From: Dryomyza anilis
Lineage: Eukaryota; Arthropoda; Insecta; Diptera; Dryomyzidae
NCBI GenBank assembly: GCA_951804985.1
Contig: OX638133.1
Location: 1,322,501 to 1,386,500, forward strand
Length of the DNA: 64,000 nt
Direction: 5' to 3'
In this document: positions 36,260-48,840 of the stretch, in pieces
How positions within the stretch are numbered: position 1 is the stretch's first letter
Layout of the letters: the number at the start of each line of letters is the position of its first letter
Notes under the pieces: model-generated
The model's input: only the letters and a program-made list of their open reading frames with translations
Told to the model about the DNA's origin: nothing
Database searches by the model: none
Made by a program: the position numbers and the translations under genes

Positions 36260-37860
36260 ACGCGATGATCCACTGGCAAATTGCAAAACGCCGCGCATTA
36301 CAGTTCAGAGCAACGATAGTGAAAGTGCTTCAATTAGTGCCTCTGCGATTATCGCACAGTGTACTTAATCCATTTGAACTACGTATTGCACAATTGCTAT
36401 CAGTCCCACGCGCCTACTGACAGTCGTCGGCCGCGCTCTCTAAACAAACAACAACATCATCAGAAATCAGCTGTGCCGCTGGGGCTCCTGGAGCTCATGA
36501 CGCGATCCGATCAACACGACCGTATTTACGTTATGCATGCACTTAGAGCAGGGATGGGTTATTATCATTGTTGCTTTATCGGACAAGGGGGTGGGCGGGT
36601 GTAGCCCGCATCGCATCTTTTCTGTCGAGTTTCTAAAAAACTTTTGATAGACTCACAGACAGACAGACGCAGACGACGTTCTGTGGATTAAAAGAAAATG
36701 CAAAACAAAACAAAAACTACAACACATTAACCCCACTTGGTAAGACAATCGATGATGTACAGTGTGACACCAAATTCTTAATTATTGGAAATAGGAAAGT
36801 TATTCAAAATCATTTGGAAAATAAAATGCTTTACGTACAGAGGTTTATATATCAAAAATTCGAATTAATCAAAATACTGATTGATCAATAAATCGCAATG
36901 CTGATTAATCATAATCTTGTTTAATTATAAATCATTGTTTTGAGAAATTGAAAAATCTTGATTAATCAATAAATCAGAAATTAATCATATAAAATATGAG
37001 GATATTAATGTAGGATATTTAATTCTATACCTTAATTTTAAAGTTCCTAATTATGCTCACCCTCAGAATTTTACTCACATATCAAAAATTTACGTCTTAT
37101 ATCCCCATTATTTAATAAATTTATATAAAAAATAACTAATAAAAAAAAAATGTAGAAAAATAAAAATCGTCGGACCACGTCTATTTTTAAAACATATATG
37201 GGTAACTTTTTTTCAAATAGTAATAATTCATATGTTTCGTTCTCAAGTTAATCTCGCCAATTATTATGATATTTTGGTTTTGGATACAACTTATGTATAG
37301 GAACAAAAGTAAATTTTACCAAATTCAGTAACCGTTAGTAGTAACCGATCGATTTAAAAAAATTTTAAGTTTTTCTGAAATCACAAATATATCTCTTTGA
37401 TGACTTTTTTGGATTTTGGAAAAAAATGTCCATGAATATTTTTGGGTCCAATTCAAAAATATGCATTCAGTGAAATATTGTAAACCGCGGATTCAAATAA
37501 GACAGTAATGGCACGGTGGATTTTAAAATCCAAGGCTCTTTTAAGAGGCTAAACAAAACTCCATGATGACTTAAGTTTTTAATAACTAACGGCTAAAATT
37601 TCTACTATAAAAAAACAGGGAAATAATGTCAAAAACAAATATTTTAAGGTAAATTCCTACAATATGTTTTAAATTTTATAACTATATCTAGAATACATTT
37701 TAAAAACAATAAAACTCCAAAATTTTGATACCCCTATCGGTTTTGGATATAGATTTATTTTGGATTTGTCTAAAACAGTTTTTGTTTTCAATATGAAATA
37801 TATCCTCTTGTTTTACTTATTTATATTTAAAGCCATTAACTCGGAAACATTTCCTGCCGG
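36260..37860. other. Upstream region of the EGF-like gene and AT-rich spacer
   Basis: 36260-36660 is unique, GC-richer DNA likely to hold control elements. 36850-36990 is a GATTAATC repeat fragment. The rest is AT-rich with nothing I can name. Confidence 0.4.
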
Positions 37861-37864
37861 GAAA

Positions 37865-39510
37865 CATTGACAATTTCCTCAACCATACATCGGGAACATA
37901 AGTCTGAAGGCGTTGGCGTAAAGATCGCAAGCAACCAAAACAACTACAACAATATAGCAACTATCACAACAACAATGATGGAACCAACAAAAAAACTAGC
38001 GAGCGCGCACTTGAGTGAGTGTAACAGCGGCGTCTCGGTCATATCGTGTATGAAAATAATTAAAATTGAAATCGAAATAAAAATGAGGGACCGGCGAGCG
38101 CCTCGGCTGGAGTCACTTACTCATCGCGCTGCTCTTACTGCTGCCGACGACTAGCACAGCTGCTGCCAAGTTCAACGCGGGCGGGTGGAGGTGACGGTGG
38201 GGAGTAGCGCGAGCGGTCGCCACATGGCGGGCATTTCAGGAATGGCTGGATTTCGGATTTCTGCTGAGCAGCGCACTCAGCGCAGAGCCGAGTGTGGATG
38301 ACTGGCTGGCTGCGGTTTTTTTCACTTCACTGCCTCGAATTTGTTTAGTCTTTCGGTGGCCATCGGCGCGGCAACATACAGCAAACGAGCGGGTGCGCGT
38401 TGGCGAAGCGGCCGCAGCACACATACGAACTACGGGTGAGAACGGAGAACGGGCGGGTCATCATCGTCGTCGCAGGAGCAGGACGCAAGGCAACAAAAAA
38501 GGGTCCGTGTGTTTGTCGACTGGCAGTGAGTGCGATGCAAGCTGTAGGCGATCGCACCAATAACGACAACAGTTACAAGAGCAATTGTTGCAGCGATATT
38601 TAAAATGAAAAAAAAATCAAGCGCACCAGAAGCTGCGCTCAACAAATTGTGAGCAAATTGCATGCAAACAAAAGAAGATTTGTTCGCACAGATACGGGGG
38701 ATACGGCTAGTAGCGCACCGGAGATATGCATCCGTTAGAGACGAAAGCGCCGATACTACAGCGCCTGCTATAGTCGGTCGACCAGTGGTTGCAATTGCAA
38801 TGCGTGTGCAGTGGCTCTTAGTGTGCGTCTGTGTGTGTGTGTGTGTGTGTGAAAATGTGCCTGCCTTGTCCTGCCCTGCCATCGACTCCTGCCAACTACT
38901 AGACAAGCCGGCCGCACCCTGGTATTGCATGCCATGCCTAGCGTACTTGTAGTAGATACATTCGCTCGTTATTATTCCTTATTATGTGGTATCTCGCACA
39001 GCGTAATTTGTTGGTGTCTTTGTTATTATTATTGCTGCTACTTTTGTATAAACATTGCATGCGCCAGAAATGGGCGAACCCTGTGCCATTGAACAACAGA
39101 CACATTTTTTGTGCAGAGTGTATTACACAGCCCTTTTACCGCTGTCCACCTCACTCCACATTTTCCTTCTCCAGTACAAAACGTTGTTCCGCGGTGTACG
39201 TCAATCGATCGATCGAACGCCCGACCGATAGATTGCAAAGTTGAGTTGACCGCACGTCAAACGTGAAACTCATAGACAGACAGACAGACCAACGGCGAAG
39301 ATCATTGTTAGAAATGTATACGATTCGACATCCGATTCCACAATTCGAGTGCGCACAAAAGCAGCCTAACATCGGGTGTGTGTAGAACTCGAAGGCTTTA
39401 TTACTTCCGTAACAATTGTTACTGCTGCTCATGTTGTTGTTGTGGCTAGTCGTGTGATTAACTGGCACTTTTTTGGGTTGCTTAGGCGCGTGCGCTGTCG
39501 GCATCAAACG
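37865..39510 (+). promoter_or_regulatory. GC-richer unique block, probable promoter/5'UTR region
   Basis: A long island of high-complexity, GC-rich sequence with many frames on both strands and no recognisable domain. It holds a (GT)n run at 38826-38852, donor-like GGGTGAGA near 38434, and CAACAACA-type leader words near 37930-37980. The nearest plus-strand gene is the LHFPL gene at 42615, so I suspect its distal first exon(s). An origin from the minus-strand EGF-like gene is also possible. Confidence 0.35.
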
Positions 39511-40069
39511 TGATCAAAATACTAATTTGTCATCCCTATCATAGATCCATCAGGTACCTTTTTTAACAATGGCTGGGTACTGAGTGAACTTTGCCTGCAA
39601 TCAATTCCAAATTGGCGGTCGAGAAGTTTAAGGAATTTCCGTTCGACAATGTTAGAATAGACGGTATCCAAATACAATAATACAAGTTGTTATCCAGTTG
39701 ATATAAAATTCGGCTATAATAATGTATTGCATAATATTTGAAAATCTCGCTATATAAAATTTTGGAAGTTGAATTTAATTTTAAAAGTTGAAATTCAATA
39801 GATTAACATTTTAAAACCACCAACCAAGCTATACACAATTTTATCTTTTATTTCAAACATTTTTTACGTCCACAAAGATATTCAGTCTTATCGTAAACAA
39901 AATACGTTGGAATTTGTCCGTTCGCAAATTATTTGTATTTAATTTATTTTTATGTTTATAGCTCATTTGGTCGGATGTTTTTAAAATTAAACAAAAACTT
40001 AATTTCGTTCCTTTACCGACGTTTCATTTGTTTTATTCCAACATCCAACATATATTAAATTATAAACAG
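39511..40069. other. Spacer, no gene seen
   Basis: AT-rich; no supported feature. Confidence 0.35.
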
Positions 40070-40183
40070 TAAGGGCCGTTTTCACACTGTCCAGTTAAGT
40101 GTTTCAATTCCATTTATTCTATTGGTAACTCTGAGTTAAAGTGGCAGTTAGTGCTTAACCGAAGATGGTGAAAACGGCCCTAA
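40070..40183. mobile_element. AAGGGCCGTTTTCA MITE, short copy
   Basis: 114 bp bounded by TAAGGGCCGTTTTCAC and GTGAAAACGGCCCTAA, a nearly perfect 15-bp terminal inverted repeat. Internally deleted relative of 19535-19890. Confidence 0.85.
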
Positions 40184-41404
40184 ATATTTAATAACACTGT
40201 ACACGGTATTTGTATTTCATTTTATATAAAATATTTCTGAATGTTGAACTCTTTTGTTCACGATTAAGAAATAAATTTTCGGTCCTATCGGGAATAAGGA
40301 CTATTTATTCCTGTAGTTTTTATTCTTCTGAACACAAATTTTGTACTGAACTAAAATTGAATTCAATACTATATTTTTGGACGGAAGAAAAAAAACATCG
40401 GGGAATATTTACGATTAGAATGATTTAAGTAATATAAAATTTATTTATCTGGTATTTATTATATTATAATCACATAACTGTTTGAATCCAGACATAATAA
40501 AGGGAGCGATAATAATAATCATTAGTTTCTTTGAAAGAAAATGCCAGCTCAAATCAGTTTTAACCGCAAACCACTAATAATCGGCCAATGTTGTTCGATA
40601 AGTTCAACTTGAGTTTTGATGACAAGTGTTTATTTTTATAACTATGTCGTTATTTTATCGTTTTAATTTAAAACTCCCCAAAAGCCTTAACGATGCATAA
40701 ATTTGCAAGTGAAAGAATACAAAATAGTCACAAAAATAAATGTATGAGAACATTTAAATTTGAAACGGTGGCCGTTTTAAAAACAACAGCGTTATCAATA
40801 ATCAAGATAGAATGTACAGCTTTAACAAATAGTCGACTATTTGACAAAACTATCTTAAGTTGGACATTATTTTTTGATTATTGGTAACCTTGTGAAACAG
40901 TAACCTTTAAAAAAGTGTTTTGAAAATAGTTAAAAACTAAAAGCAATATAAATTTCGTATTTTATGTATTGCCCATGTTCACAAATTCAAGTTAGATCAA
41001 AAATCTAAATTCTAAAATATTTAATTTCATTTAAAATTTATTAAAACAATATGTTTTTTCTTTCAAATAATTCGAATTCTGGAATTGTTCTAACATTTAA
41101 TCTATAGCTTTCCCAGACAAAATATACGGTTCGCGGGAAAACATTTATATATTTGAGCATAAAGTTAATATAGTGGAAGTGGAATTTTACAGATAATCTG
41201 CAACCAAACTTACCAAGATATATTTTGCAATCCAACTCCTTATAAATTTCAATTATTTTTCTGGCCAGAAATGTGGCAGAAAACATCAGAATATTGATTT
41301 GAAAATGTGTCTGTTGACAACATTTTCGTTTCAATTTCCACATAACCAATGTTTGAATTTATTTGACAAAAGTGGCAGCGAAACCACCTGTACGGAAACT
41401 CAAT
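40184..41404. other. AT-rich spacer, no gene seen
   Basis: Open frames here are low-complexity and unsupported. Confidence 0.35.
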
Positions 41405-41665
41405 ATCAAATATATACTCTCTGCTTAAGCCGTTATAAAGTAAAATTCACCTGTAGATTTAAGTTTTAAATGAGGTATTTGAACATAAGTGGTCGGTTCA
41501 CAGGCAGCGATGTACCGATCATGCCCATTTTCACTGACATATAGGGTATCTATGAATCTAAATTAGCAGTTTCATTGATTTAACTTCTCTAGTTTTGCTG
41601 TAGTCGTGATTCAATAGACAGACATACATCGCTAAATCGCTCCTGAGTCGATCATGCTGATCTAA
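41405..41665 (-). mobile_element. Dispersed repeat with GTCT words, fragment
   Basis: Reverse complement of part of the repeat at 50055-50690: shared words include GATCAGCATGATC, GAGTCGATTTAGCGATGT, and ACCGACCACTTATGTTCAAA. Confidence 0.7.
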
Positions 41666-42614
41666 GTTTATTTAAAAAAGTAGATTTATTAGAAAAAAAG
41701 TTAGTAATTTTTATAATTAGTGTGGTCTATGCTTTGGTCAGGTTTATCATTAGATCCTAAATGCTTAAATAATAATTAAAAATTGTCTGCAAAAAAAACA
41801 AAAACTTCCGTTTTAGATCCAAATATCTTAAAAACGTATTGGAATAATTGCATTCATTAGTATATTAAAATTAATCTTGACAATTAAAAGAAAAATGTTG
41901 TTTAAAGTTTTTTATAAAACTCTTTTTCAACAGTAATGTATTAGAAGTAGTGGCAGAAAAGGCTTAAAATTACGATTTCAATTTTCTCAAAAACATTACG
42001 TAGTAGGAAAAAAAATACTGAATATGCAATCAAAATCAACACCTGGGAGTTATATAGAATTGCGAAATGTCCATGTGAAAAATTGTGTTGGGTAGTGTAA
42101 TTTCAGATTTTTAAAATGTTTTTCAAATTTTGTATGTGTTGTATTTCATAATTTTGAAGAAAAAATGGCATAAGGAATATGGTATTTAATATGCATTTTC
42201 CATACATACCTTTTATGGTGAACATAATGCTTTTACTTATTTTTTGTCTTGATTCCGATTCATATTTAAGTAGGTATTGCACATGCTTCAAACCAAATAC
42301 ATCTCCATTTGGTATAGCGCACGCAGAATATAATACACAATCTGACGTCATTGCTTTATTATAAACATCTCCAGAAAGTGTGTTGCGGACTGCACAAAAA
42401 GAACCGATGATTTACGTTTCAAATATGCTTTATAAACAAACGATTTTTTATCACTAGATTTTTTCGATTTGGGTCAAGTTTTATTTGCACATATTTTCTT
42501 TTTTTAAATATGCGATTTTCATATTTTTATTTTCACGCAATTCGGCTGATTTAGAGAACACAAATGCATTGATGAAATAGTCGCCAGAAAAAAACAAAAA
42601 TAAACCAGCGCAAC
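41666..42614. other. Upstream region of the LHFPL gene
   Basis: AT-rich; the last 75 bp are leader-like, with two minimal upstream ORFs (ATGCATTGA and ATGAAATAG) ahead of the main ATG. An acceptor-like TGATTTAG at about 42548-42555 could open the coding exon. Confidence 0.35.
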
Positions 42615-43449
42615 ATGTGCTACATAATCATCACAGGAGGTAGTCTAGTCTGGTTCATATTAAGCCTCATAGCGGACATGCTCATCGCCTCGGCGTTGGT
42701 CACGCCCAAGTGGCTCATCGCGCCCAGTCCAGAACAGCCCTTCCAGAACACCATGCGCACGTCGTCGTTCGCGCTTAACAACGACAGCAGCCTGCAGCCG
42801 ATGACGCTGCAACGCTTTCCATCGGTTGGCATTTACACGCGCTGCAGGACCATGGAACGATATGGCTTCCATTGCGGGCCCTTCGATTTGGATGGCTTCG
42901 CAACGGATGACAGCGTTTACCCGGCACAGTGGAAGGCAGCGATGTTTTTCATGTCACTTGGCTTTACGCTGCTTTCGGTAACAGTGGCACTGACGCTGAT
43001 TACGTGCTGTAAACAGTCGGCGTTCGGCAAGAGCATTCATAACATGACGGGCTGCGCCCAAGTGATCTCTGGTGAGTGGTGGCCACAGGCGCGTATTTTG
43101 CTTTTTTAAGACGACTTCTTGTATTTTTTAGGAATCAGCGTAATGTTGGCTTTGTTCTTGCACCCGCTGGGTTGGGGTGTGCCACGCGTCCAATTATTAT
43201 GTGGCCCAGATGCGGAGCCATTCTATCCAGCAGCGTGCAGCATTGGTTAGTAAATGGGTCTATATTTCGCTCCACATAGTTCATTTAAATCTACTACATT
43301 TTGTAGGCATTTCATTTTATTGCGCAGTCGCAGGTGCGCTGCTTTCCTTCGTCTGTGCCGGCATCAGTCTCAAAGCCGAGTCTTCGAATATGCGCAGCAG
43401 AGTCAAGAGACGCGTGGAGGAGGGCGACCGACTTGTGTGCATTCCATAG
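42615..43449 (+). CDS. CG3770: LHFPL tetraspan protein
   Basis: Four-pass membrane protein of the LHFPL (lipoma HMGIC fusion partner-like) family. Vertebrate members include the hair-cell mechanotransduction subunit LHFPL5 and the GABA-A receptor partner LHFPL4. Exons 42615-43071, 43132-43245 and 43307-43449 join at phase 1 both times into 237 residues. Membrane segments lie at about residues 10-30, 108-130, 147-166 and 191-211. The first extracellular loop holds the family-typical GIYTRC and YGFHCGPF cysteines. The ATG (AACATG context) directly precedes the first membrane segment. It converges on the DNAJC21 homologue. The symbol is from memory. Confidence 0.92.
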
Positions 43450-43592
43450 GCGTTCGAATTTCAAAAACTTAAAAATGCGCGATTTCTAAATAATTTAACG
43501 CAGAAATTGATTCATTCATTACTTAATTAATTTATTATTTAGTACTTGTTATTTATATCTATGCTATGTATGCAACGCTCTGTATATTTTGT

Positions 43593-43598
43593 AATAAA
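43593..43598 (+). other. Polyadenylation signal candidate, LHFPL gene
   Basis: AATAAA 144 nt after the LHFPL stop codon. Confidence 0.5.
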
Positions 43599-43820
43599 TT
43601 CCGTAATTCAAAATTCTTTATATACATAACATTCGGATGGTATTACTTTTCACGAGAAATAGTTTTTTTTTTGAACAGAAAAAACAAATTATAGCTGCAT
43701 ATTTGTATCTAGCACCTTTATAACTATTTAAAATTTTAAGTATTTTTCATTGTCTATATACAAAATTGCCATTGAACTTAAACAAATTCCTGATGCTGAA
43801 TACGTTACCATTAACTCAAA

Positions 43821-43826
43821 TTTATT
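43821..43826 (-). other. Polyadenylation signal candidate, DNAJC21 homologue
   Basis: AATAAA on the minus strand about 60 nt after the stop codon. Confidence 0.5.
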
Positions 43827-43886
43827 CCATTTCCACATGAGCACTCACATCCATAACTAAAAATAATTGTTGAGCTCAGTTTGCCA

Positions 43887-45686
43887 CTACTTTCTTCTGC
43901 CTTTGTTCTTTTTTCCCGTTTCGACAGGCTCTGCCTTAGTCTTGGGTATATAGACGCCGTGATTGGTCTTCTTCAGATGCGCAAATAGTTTGTTTTTCGA
44001 CTCGAATGTAGCTTTGCATGTGACGCACACGTGTGTGGTTGCATCCGCGGATTCGCCATCTGTTGACACAGCCGGTGGGGGGTGAGCAACTTTGGGCTCT
44101 GGCAGTGATGCTGATTCCTTTTGCGCTCCCTTCGCCAGCGCCGAATGTTTTTTGCTTTGTTTTGCTTTTGGTTTCTTGGTGTTTTTCTTGCTTGAACTGG
44201 CCCAGTTGTCATCGTCGGTATCACTGTTGTCCCCGACTTTTGTCGTTTGCTCCAGTTCTTCTTCAGCATCAGATTCTACTAGTTGTGTCGTTTTTTTCGC
44301 TTTATTAGTTTTCTTTGACTTTTTGTCTTTTTTGCTTTTCGTTTGTGTTTCACTTTGTGGCTCTTCTTTAAGTAACAATTCCGAGTCAGTGTCATTTTCT
44401 GCTAATTCCGCTGAGCTATCATCTTCTTTCTGCTGTTTCTTCGTAGCTGCATTTAAGACTTTCTTTTCGTCATCGTCGACATCGTAATCATCATCATACT
44501 CTTCCGCTTCGTTTTCATCCGCCGACGCTTCTTCAGAGACCCCCTCCCCGTATACATTTTCCTCTTCAATCATTTCCTGTCGCAAACGTTCTACGTTCTC
44601 GCGATGTTTTTTGCTGGTCTCGTGGTTGGCGAACGCATTTTCATTTTTGAAGGACTTGTTGCAGGCTACGCAATACAAGTCATCCACATAGTCTGCCTCG
44701 TCGTCAACGTTCAACGCCTCAATGTCACCATTGAGCTGCTCATCTTCCTCCTCCTCAGCATCATACTCGTCGCTTTCCAAATCGCTACTGTCCCCGCCAT
44801 AATGTTGCTCCAATTGCTTGAGCTGCTCCTCGTATTCCTCGTTAAACGTTTGACTTCTGTTCTGGCGCATTTCCTCAATGTCCTTGTTGCGCTTTTGAAT
44901 TTGCTCCAGCCGCAGCTGTTCCTGTTTTTGTCTGTTGAGCGTCGCACGTTCCTCCAGCAACTTCTTGTTAGCCTGCACACGCCTGTCGCGTCTTCGCACG
45001 AATGACACTAAATTGCGGACCTATATAGAACGATTCCAATGTGTTAAAAGCAAAATTTAGACAGCTGCACATATACTAACCTCCTCATTGCGCTCCTTTT
45101 TAGCCTTTTGCACAATTTTCTTTAGTTCCTTCTCAACCTCGCGCAGCACACGTCGGTCCTTGATTTCCTGGATGTCGTACGGGCAGAGCCATGTGTACGT
45201 CTTCTTGGTGCAGTAGCTTTGCCAGTAGGCATAGAAAGCATTCACAACCTCGTCGTAGTTACTACAGGAATCGCCGAATTTAGGAATTTCAGCCACGTCG
45301 TCTTCGTCTTCCATGAACTCTGCGTCCTCGGCGGCAATCTTCTCGAATACCTCCGCATAGATCCTATAGAAGCCTTTCTCGTCATCGCCATAGCCTCGGT
45401 AGCAGCTCACCGTGAAGTACTGGAACAGATCTAGGCAATTCTCCTCGTATTCCGAGTTCTTGCCGCGCAGTATTTGCTCACGATGATTGTCGTACCACGC
45501 GCGCTCATGGCTGTCAGAGAGCACTTCGTATGCCTGCTGTATCAGCTGAAACTTCTCCTTTGCATCTTCGGCACAGTCCAGATTCTTGTCAGGATGCCAG
45601 CGCAGTGCCATCTTTCTGTACGCAGTCTTGATATCTGCTTCACTTGCATCGCGTGCTACTCCAAGAGACTCGTAGTAGCATTTCAT
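43887..45686 (-). CDS. CG2790: DNAJC21 homologue (J-domain protein with two zinc fingers)
   Basis: J-domain co-chaperone of the Jjj1/DNAJC21 group, which works with Hsp70 in late cytoplasmic maturation of the 60S ribosomal subunit. Exons 45686-45081 and 45020-43887 join at phase 0 into 579 residues, close to the human length. The J domain spans residues 1-70 with the HPD motif at 31-33. A Lys/Glu-rich helical region follows. The first C2H2 finger uses C319, C322, H335 and H341. A long acidic and Lys-rich disordered stretch leads to the second finger at C534, C537, H550 and H556, followed by a basic tail (GKKNKGRRK). A DRE-like motif lies upstream, fitting a housekeeping gene. The symbol is from memory. 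Confidence 0.94.
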
Positions 45687-45869
45687 GGTTCGTTTTAATT
45701 TTTGAGTTATTACGTGATACTTTTTAAAATAGAAAACTGTCTCAGGATGCAGATGTTAAACAATTTAGCAACAAATGCATAATTTTTTCGGCGCAAAACT
45801 AGTGATAGCTTTTATTTCGGTACCTAATTTATAATTACTGGGTACTTGGAAAAATTCAATATCGAATAT

Positions 45870-45877
45870 TATCGATT
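45870..45877. promoter_or_regulatory. DRE-like motif TATCGATT
   Basis: One mismatch from the DREF site TATCGATA, 184 bp upstream of the DNAJC21-homologue ATG, in the position expected for a TATA-less housekeeping promoter. Confidence 0.45.
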
Positions 45878-45970
45878 TATCGCTTTACTATGAATACCAG
45901 AATACCAACTGTCAAAATTTCAGAACTTCAGCTGTCCACTTTGAATATTTCGAAAATTCGAACATTCGAA

Positions 45971-47635
45971 TAATAAATTAATAAATTAATAATTTAATAA
46001 TTTAATAAATTAATAAATTAATAAATTAATAAATTAATAAATTAATAAATTAATAAATTAATAAATTAATAAATTAATAAATTAATAAATTAATAAATTA
46101 ATAAATTAATAAATTAATAAATTAATAAATTAATAAATTAATAAATTAATAAATTAATAAATTAATAAATTAATAAATTAATAAATTAATAAATTAATAA
46201 ATTAATAAATTAATAAATTAATAAATTAATAAATTAATAAATTAATAAATTAATAAATTAATAAATTAATAAATTAATAAATTAATAAATTAATAAATTA
46301 ATAAATTAATAAATTAATAAATTAATAAATTAATAAATTAATAAATTAATAAATTAATAAATTAATAAATTAATAAATTAATAAATTAATAAATTAATAA
46401 ATTAATAAATTAATAAATTAATAAATTAATAAATTAATAAATTAATAAATTAATAAATTAATAAATTAATAAATTAATAAATTAATAAATTAATAAATTA
46501 ATAAATTAATAAATTAATAAATTAATAAATTAATAAATTAATAAATTAATAAATTAATAAATTAATAAATTAATAAATTAATAAATTAATAAATTAATAA
46601 ATTAATAAATTAATAAATTAATAAATTAATAAATTAATAAATTAATAAATTAATAAATTAATAAATTAATAAATTAATAAATTAATAAATTAATAAATTA
46701 ATAAATTAATAAATTAATAAATTAATAAATTAATAAATTAATAAATTAATAAATTAATAAATTAATAAATTAATAAATTAATAAATTAATAAATTAATAA
46801 ATTAATAAATTAATAAATTAATAAATTAATAAATTAATAAATTAATAAATTAATAAATTAATAAATTAATAAATTAATAAATTAATAAATTAATAAATTA
46901 ATAAATTAATAAATTAATAAATTAATAAATTAATAAATTAATAAATTAATAAATTAATAAATTAATAAATTAATAAATTAATAAATTAATAAATTAATAA
47001 ATTAATAAATTAATAAATTAATAAATTAATAAATTAATAAATTAATAAATTAATAAATTAATAAATTAATAAATTAATAAATTAATAAATTAATAAATTA
47101 ATAAATTAATAAATTAATAAATTAATAAATTAATAAATTAATAAATTAATAAATTAATAAATTAATAAATTAATAAATTAATAAATTAATAAATTAATAA
47201 ATTAATAAATTAATAAATTAATAAATTAATAAATTAATAAATTAATAAATTAATAAATTAATAAATTAATAAATTAATAAATTAATAAATTAATAAATTA
47301 ATAAATTAATAAATTAATAAATTAATAAATTAATAAATTAATAAATTAATAAATTAATAAATTAATAAATTAATAAATTAATAAATTAATAAATTAATAA
47401 ATTAATAAATTAATAAATTAATAAATTAATAAATTAATAAATTAATAAATTAATAAATTAATAAATTAATAAATTAATAAATTAATAAATTAATAAATTA
47501 ATAAATTAATAAATTAATAAATTAATAAATTAATAAATTAATAAATTAATAAATTAATAAATTAATAAATTAATAAATTAATAAATTAATAAATTAATAA
47601 ATTAATAAATTAATAAATTAATAAATTAATAAATT
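45971..47635. repeat. Octanucleotide satellite (TTAATAAA)n
   Basis: From about 46004 to 47635 the sequence is an uninterrupted 8-bp repeat, roughly 204 perfect copies with no substitution that I can see. A few imperfect units (AATAATTTAATAATTT) precede it at 45971-46003. G and C are absent. Such purity means very recent expansion, strong homogenisation, or an assembly artefact. Confidence 0.97.
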
Positions 47636-47639
47636 TTAA

Positions 47640-48840
47640 AAAAATAGACAATGTGTGTTTTGTAACCATAGTAACAACCACCCACTTAGAGCGCCCGCCG
47701 CACTCTCTCTCGTTTGCTGCGTGGGCCACGGTGCGAGAGCCAAAATCTGAGCACATTGCGGTGGATACCTCGCTGTATGGTTGCTTTTGGCCAAGGGATG
47801 CCATCAGTCGCTGGTTACACTTCGCACGGCTCGGTTACACATCTGAAGGCAGTCGCACACACACACAGACATATCAACGCACATACACAAATTCATACAA
47901 ATGAATAGAAAAAAGTTAATCCGTCGCCAGCCAGTGACAGACTAGTGTTTCTTGAAAAATCCACGCTTTGTGTACGGACGGACGCTTCTTAATTTATTTA
48001 TTTAAAAATTAATTTAATTTGCAGAAATAAAAAGAGCGCTATTTGCAAAGTGTGCCTAAACAAATGGAATAATAAATAATACAAACTTGAAAAAGCTCTA
48101 AATCGTCTGCTTACGCATTAAAGAAAAAAAAGGAAAAAGGCACCAATGTCTGGCAATTTAATTTTATCGTCAACGACAGTGTAGTCTAAAATTGCAAAAT
48201 TAAAAAAAAAATGATAGAAACCACAAAACAGTCAACTTTGCATTAAAACTGGTGAAAGAAAAAATAAAAAAATTAAATCCTTTTATTTATTGTGTATTTA
48301 AGAGGCTGCTTAAATTGTCAGTGTGTTAGTGTGCGTAAAGCGGTTATAGTACAGCATCAGCAAATTCCAAATTCCATCAGAATCGCTGTCAGTAAAAAAA
48401 AACACAAATTTTCACTACTAAATTCCATCCCTTTGCACCGCCCTCAGCCCACTCCCCCTCCCAAACCACAACATCATCAAGACCAACTGCTCTCCACAGA
48501 GTTACGCTCTTTTACGCTCCACTGTTCTCTATTCTCTCGGTCTCTGCTCTTTGTGCCGCTAAGGGAGGACGCACCCCACGTTTCCCCTGTCCCTGATGAA
48601 ACCACCAGCGCCATTATCGTCATCATCTCGGCTGCATCCGTAAACAAGAAAATAAACAAACAAAAGCAAGTCACACAAGAAGAAGCAGAGTAGGTGGAAG
48701 AGGAAGTGGAAGTGGAAAAGAAGGAAATAAGCAGCACATTCAAAAACACCGTCAGCGGCACGACGACGTAACTGAACTATAGAATAGTTAAAGGAACAAT
48801 AAAAAAGGATATGCAGGCTGAAGCTTTTGCAAACAAGGTA
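47640..48840 (+). promoter_or_regulatory. Promoter/5'UTR-like block, possible alternative first exon
   Basis: Unique GC-richer sequence with GAGA-type CTCTCTCTCG near 47702, followed by A-rich leader-like DNA and C-rich 48430-48480. At 48811 a nine-codon frame (MQAEAFANK) ends in a donor AAG|GTAAAG at 48837. That donor is phase 0 and would fit the phase-0 acceptor of the third coding exon at 53303 of the large plus-strand gene, skipping its first two coding exons. Alternatively the block is an untranslated first exon spliced to an acceptor-like TTTAG just before 52790. Confidence 0.4.

Noticed and set aside
38236..38952. Overlapping frames of 60-166 codons on both strands
   Set aside because: High GC suppresses stop codons here; none has a plausible domain, start context or splice continuation.
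44033..45005. Plus-strand hydrophobic frames opposite the DNAJC21 homologue
   Set aside because: They are antisense shadows of the Glu/Lys-rich coding exon.
46004..47635. CRISPR array or centromeric satellite
   Set aside because: The unit is 8 bp with no spacers, in a eukaryotic euchromatic gene neighbourhood; it is a simple tandem repeat.
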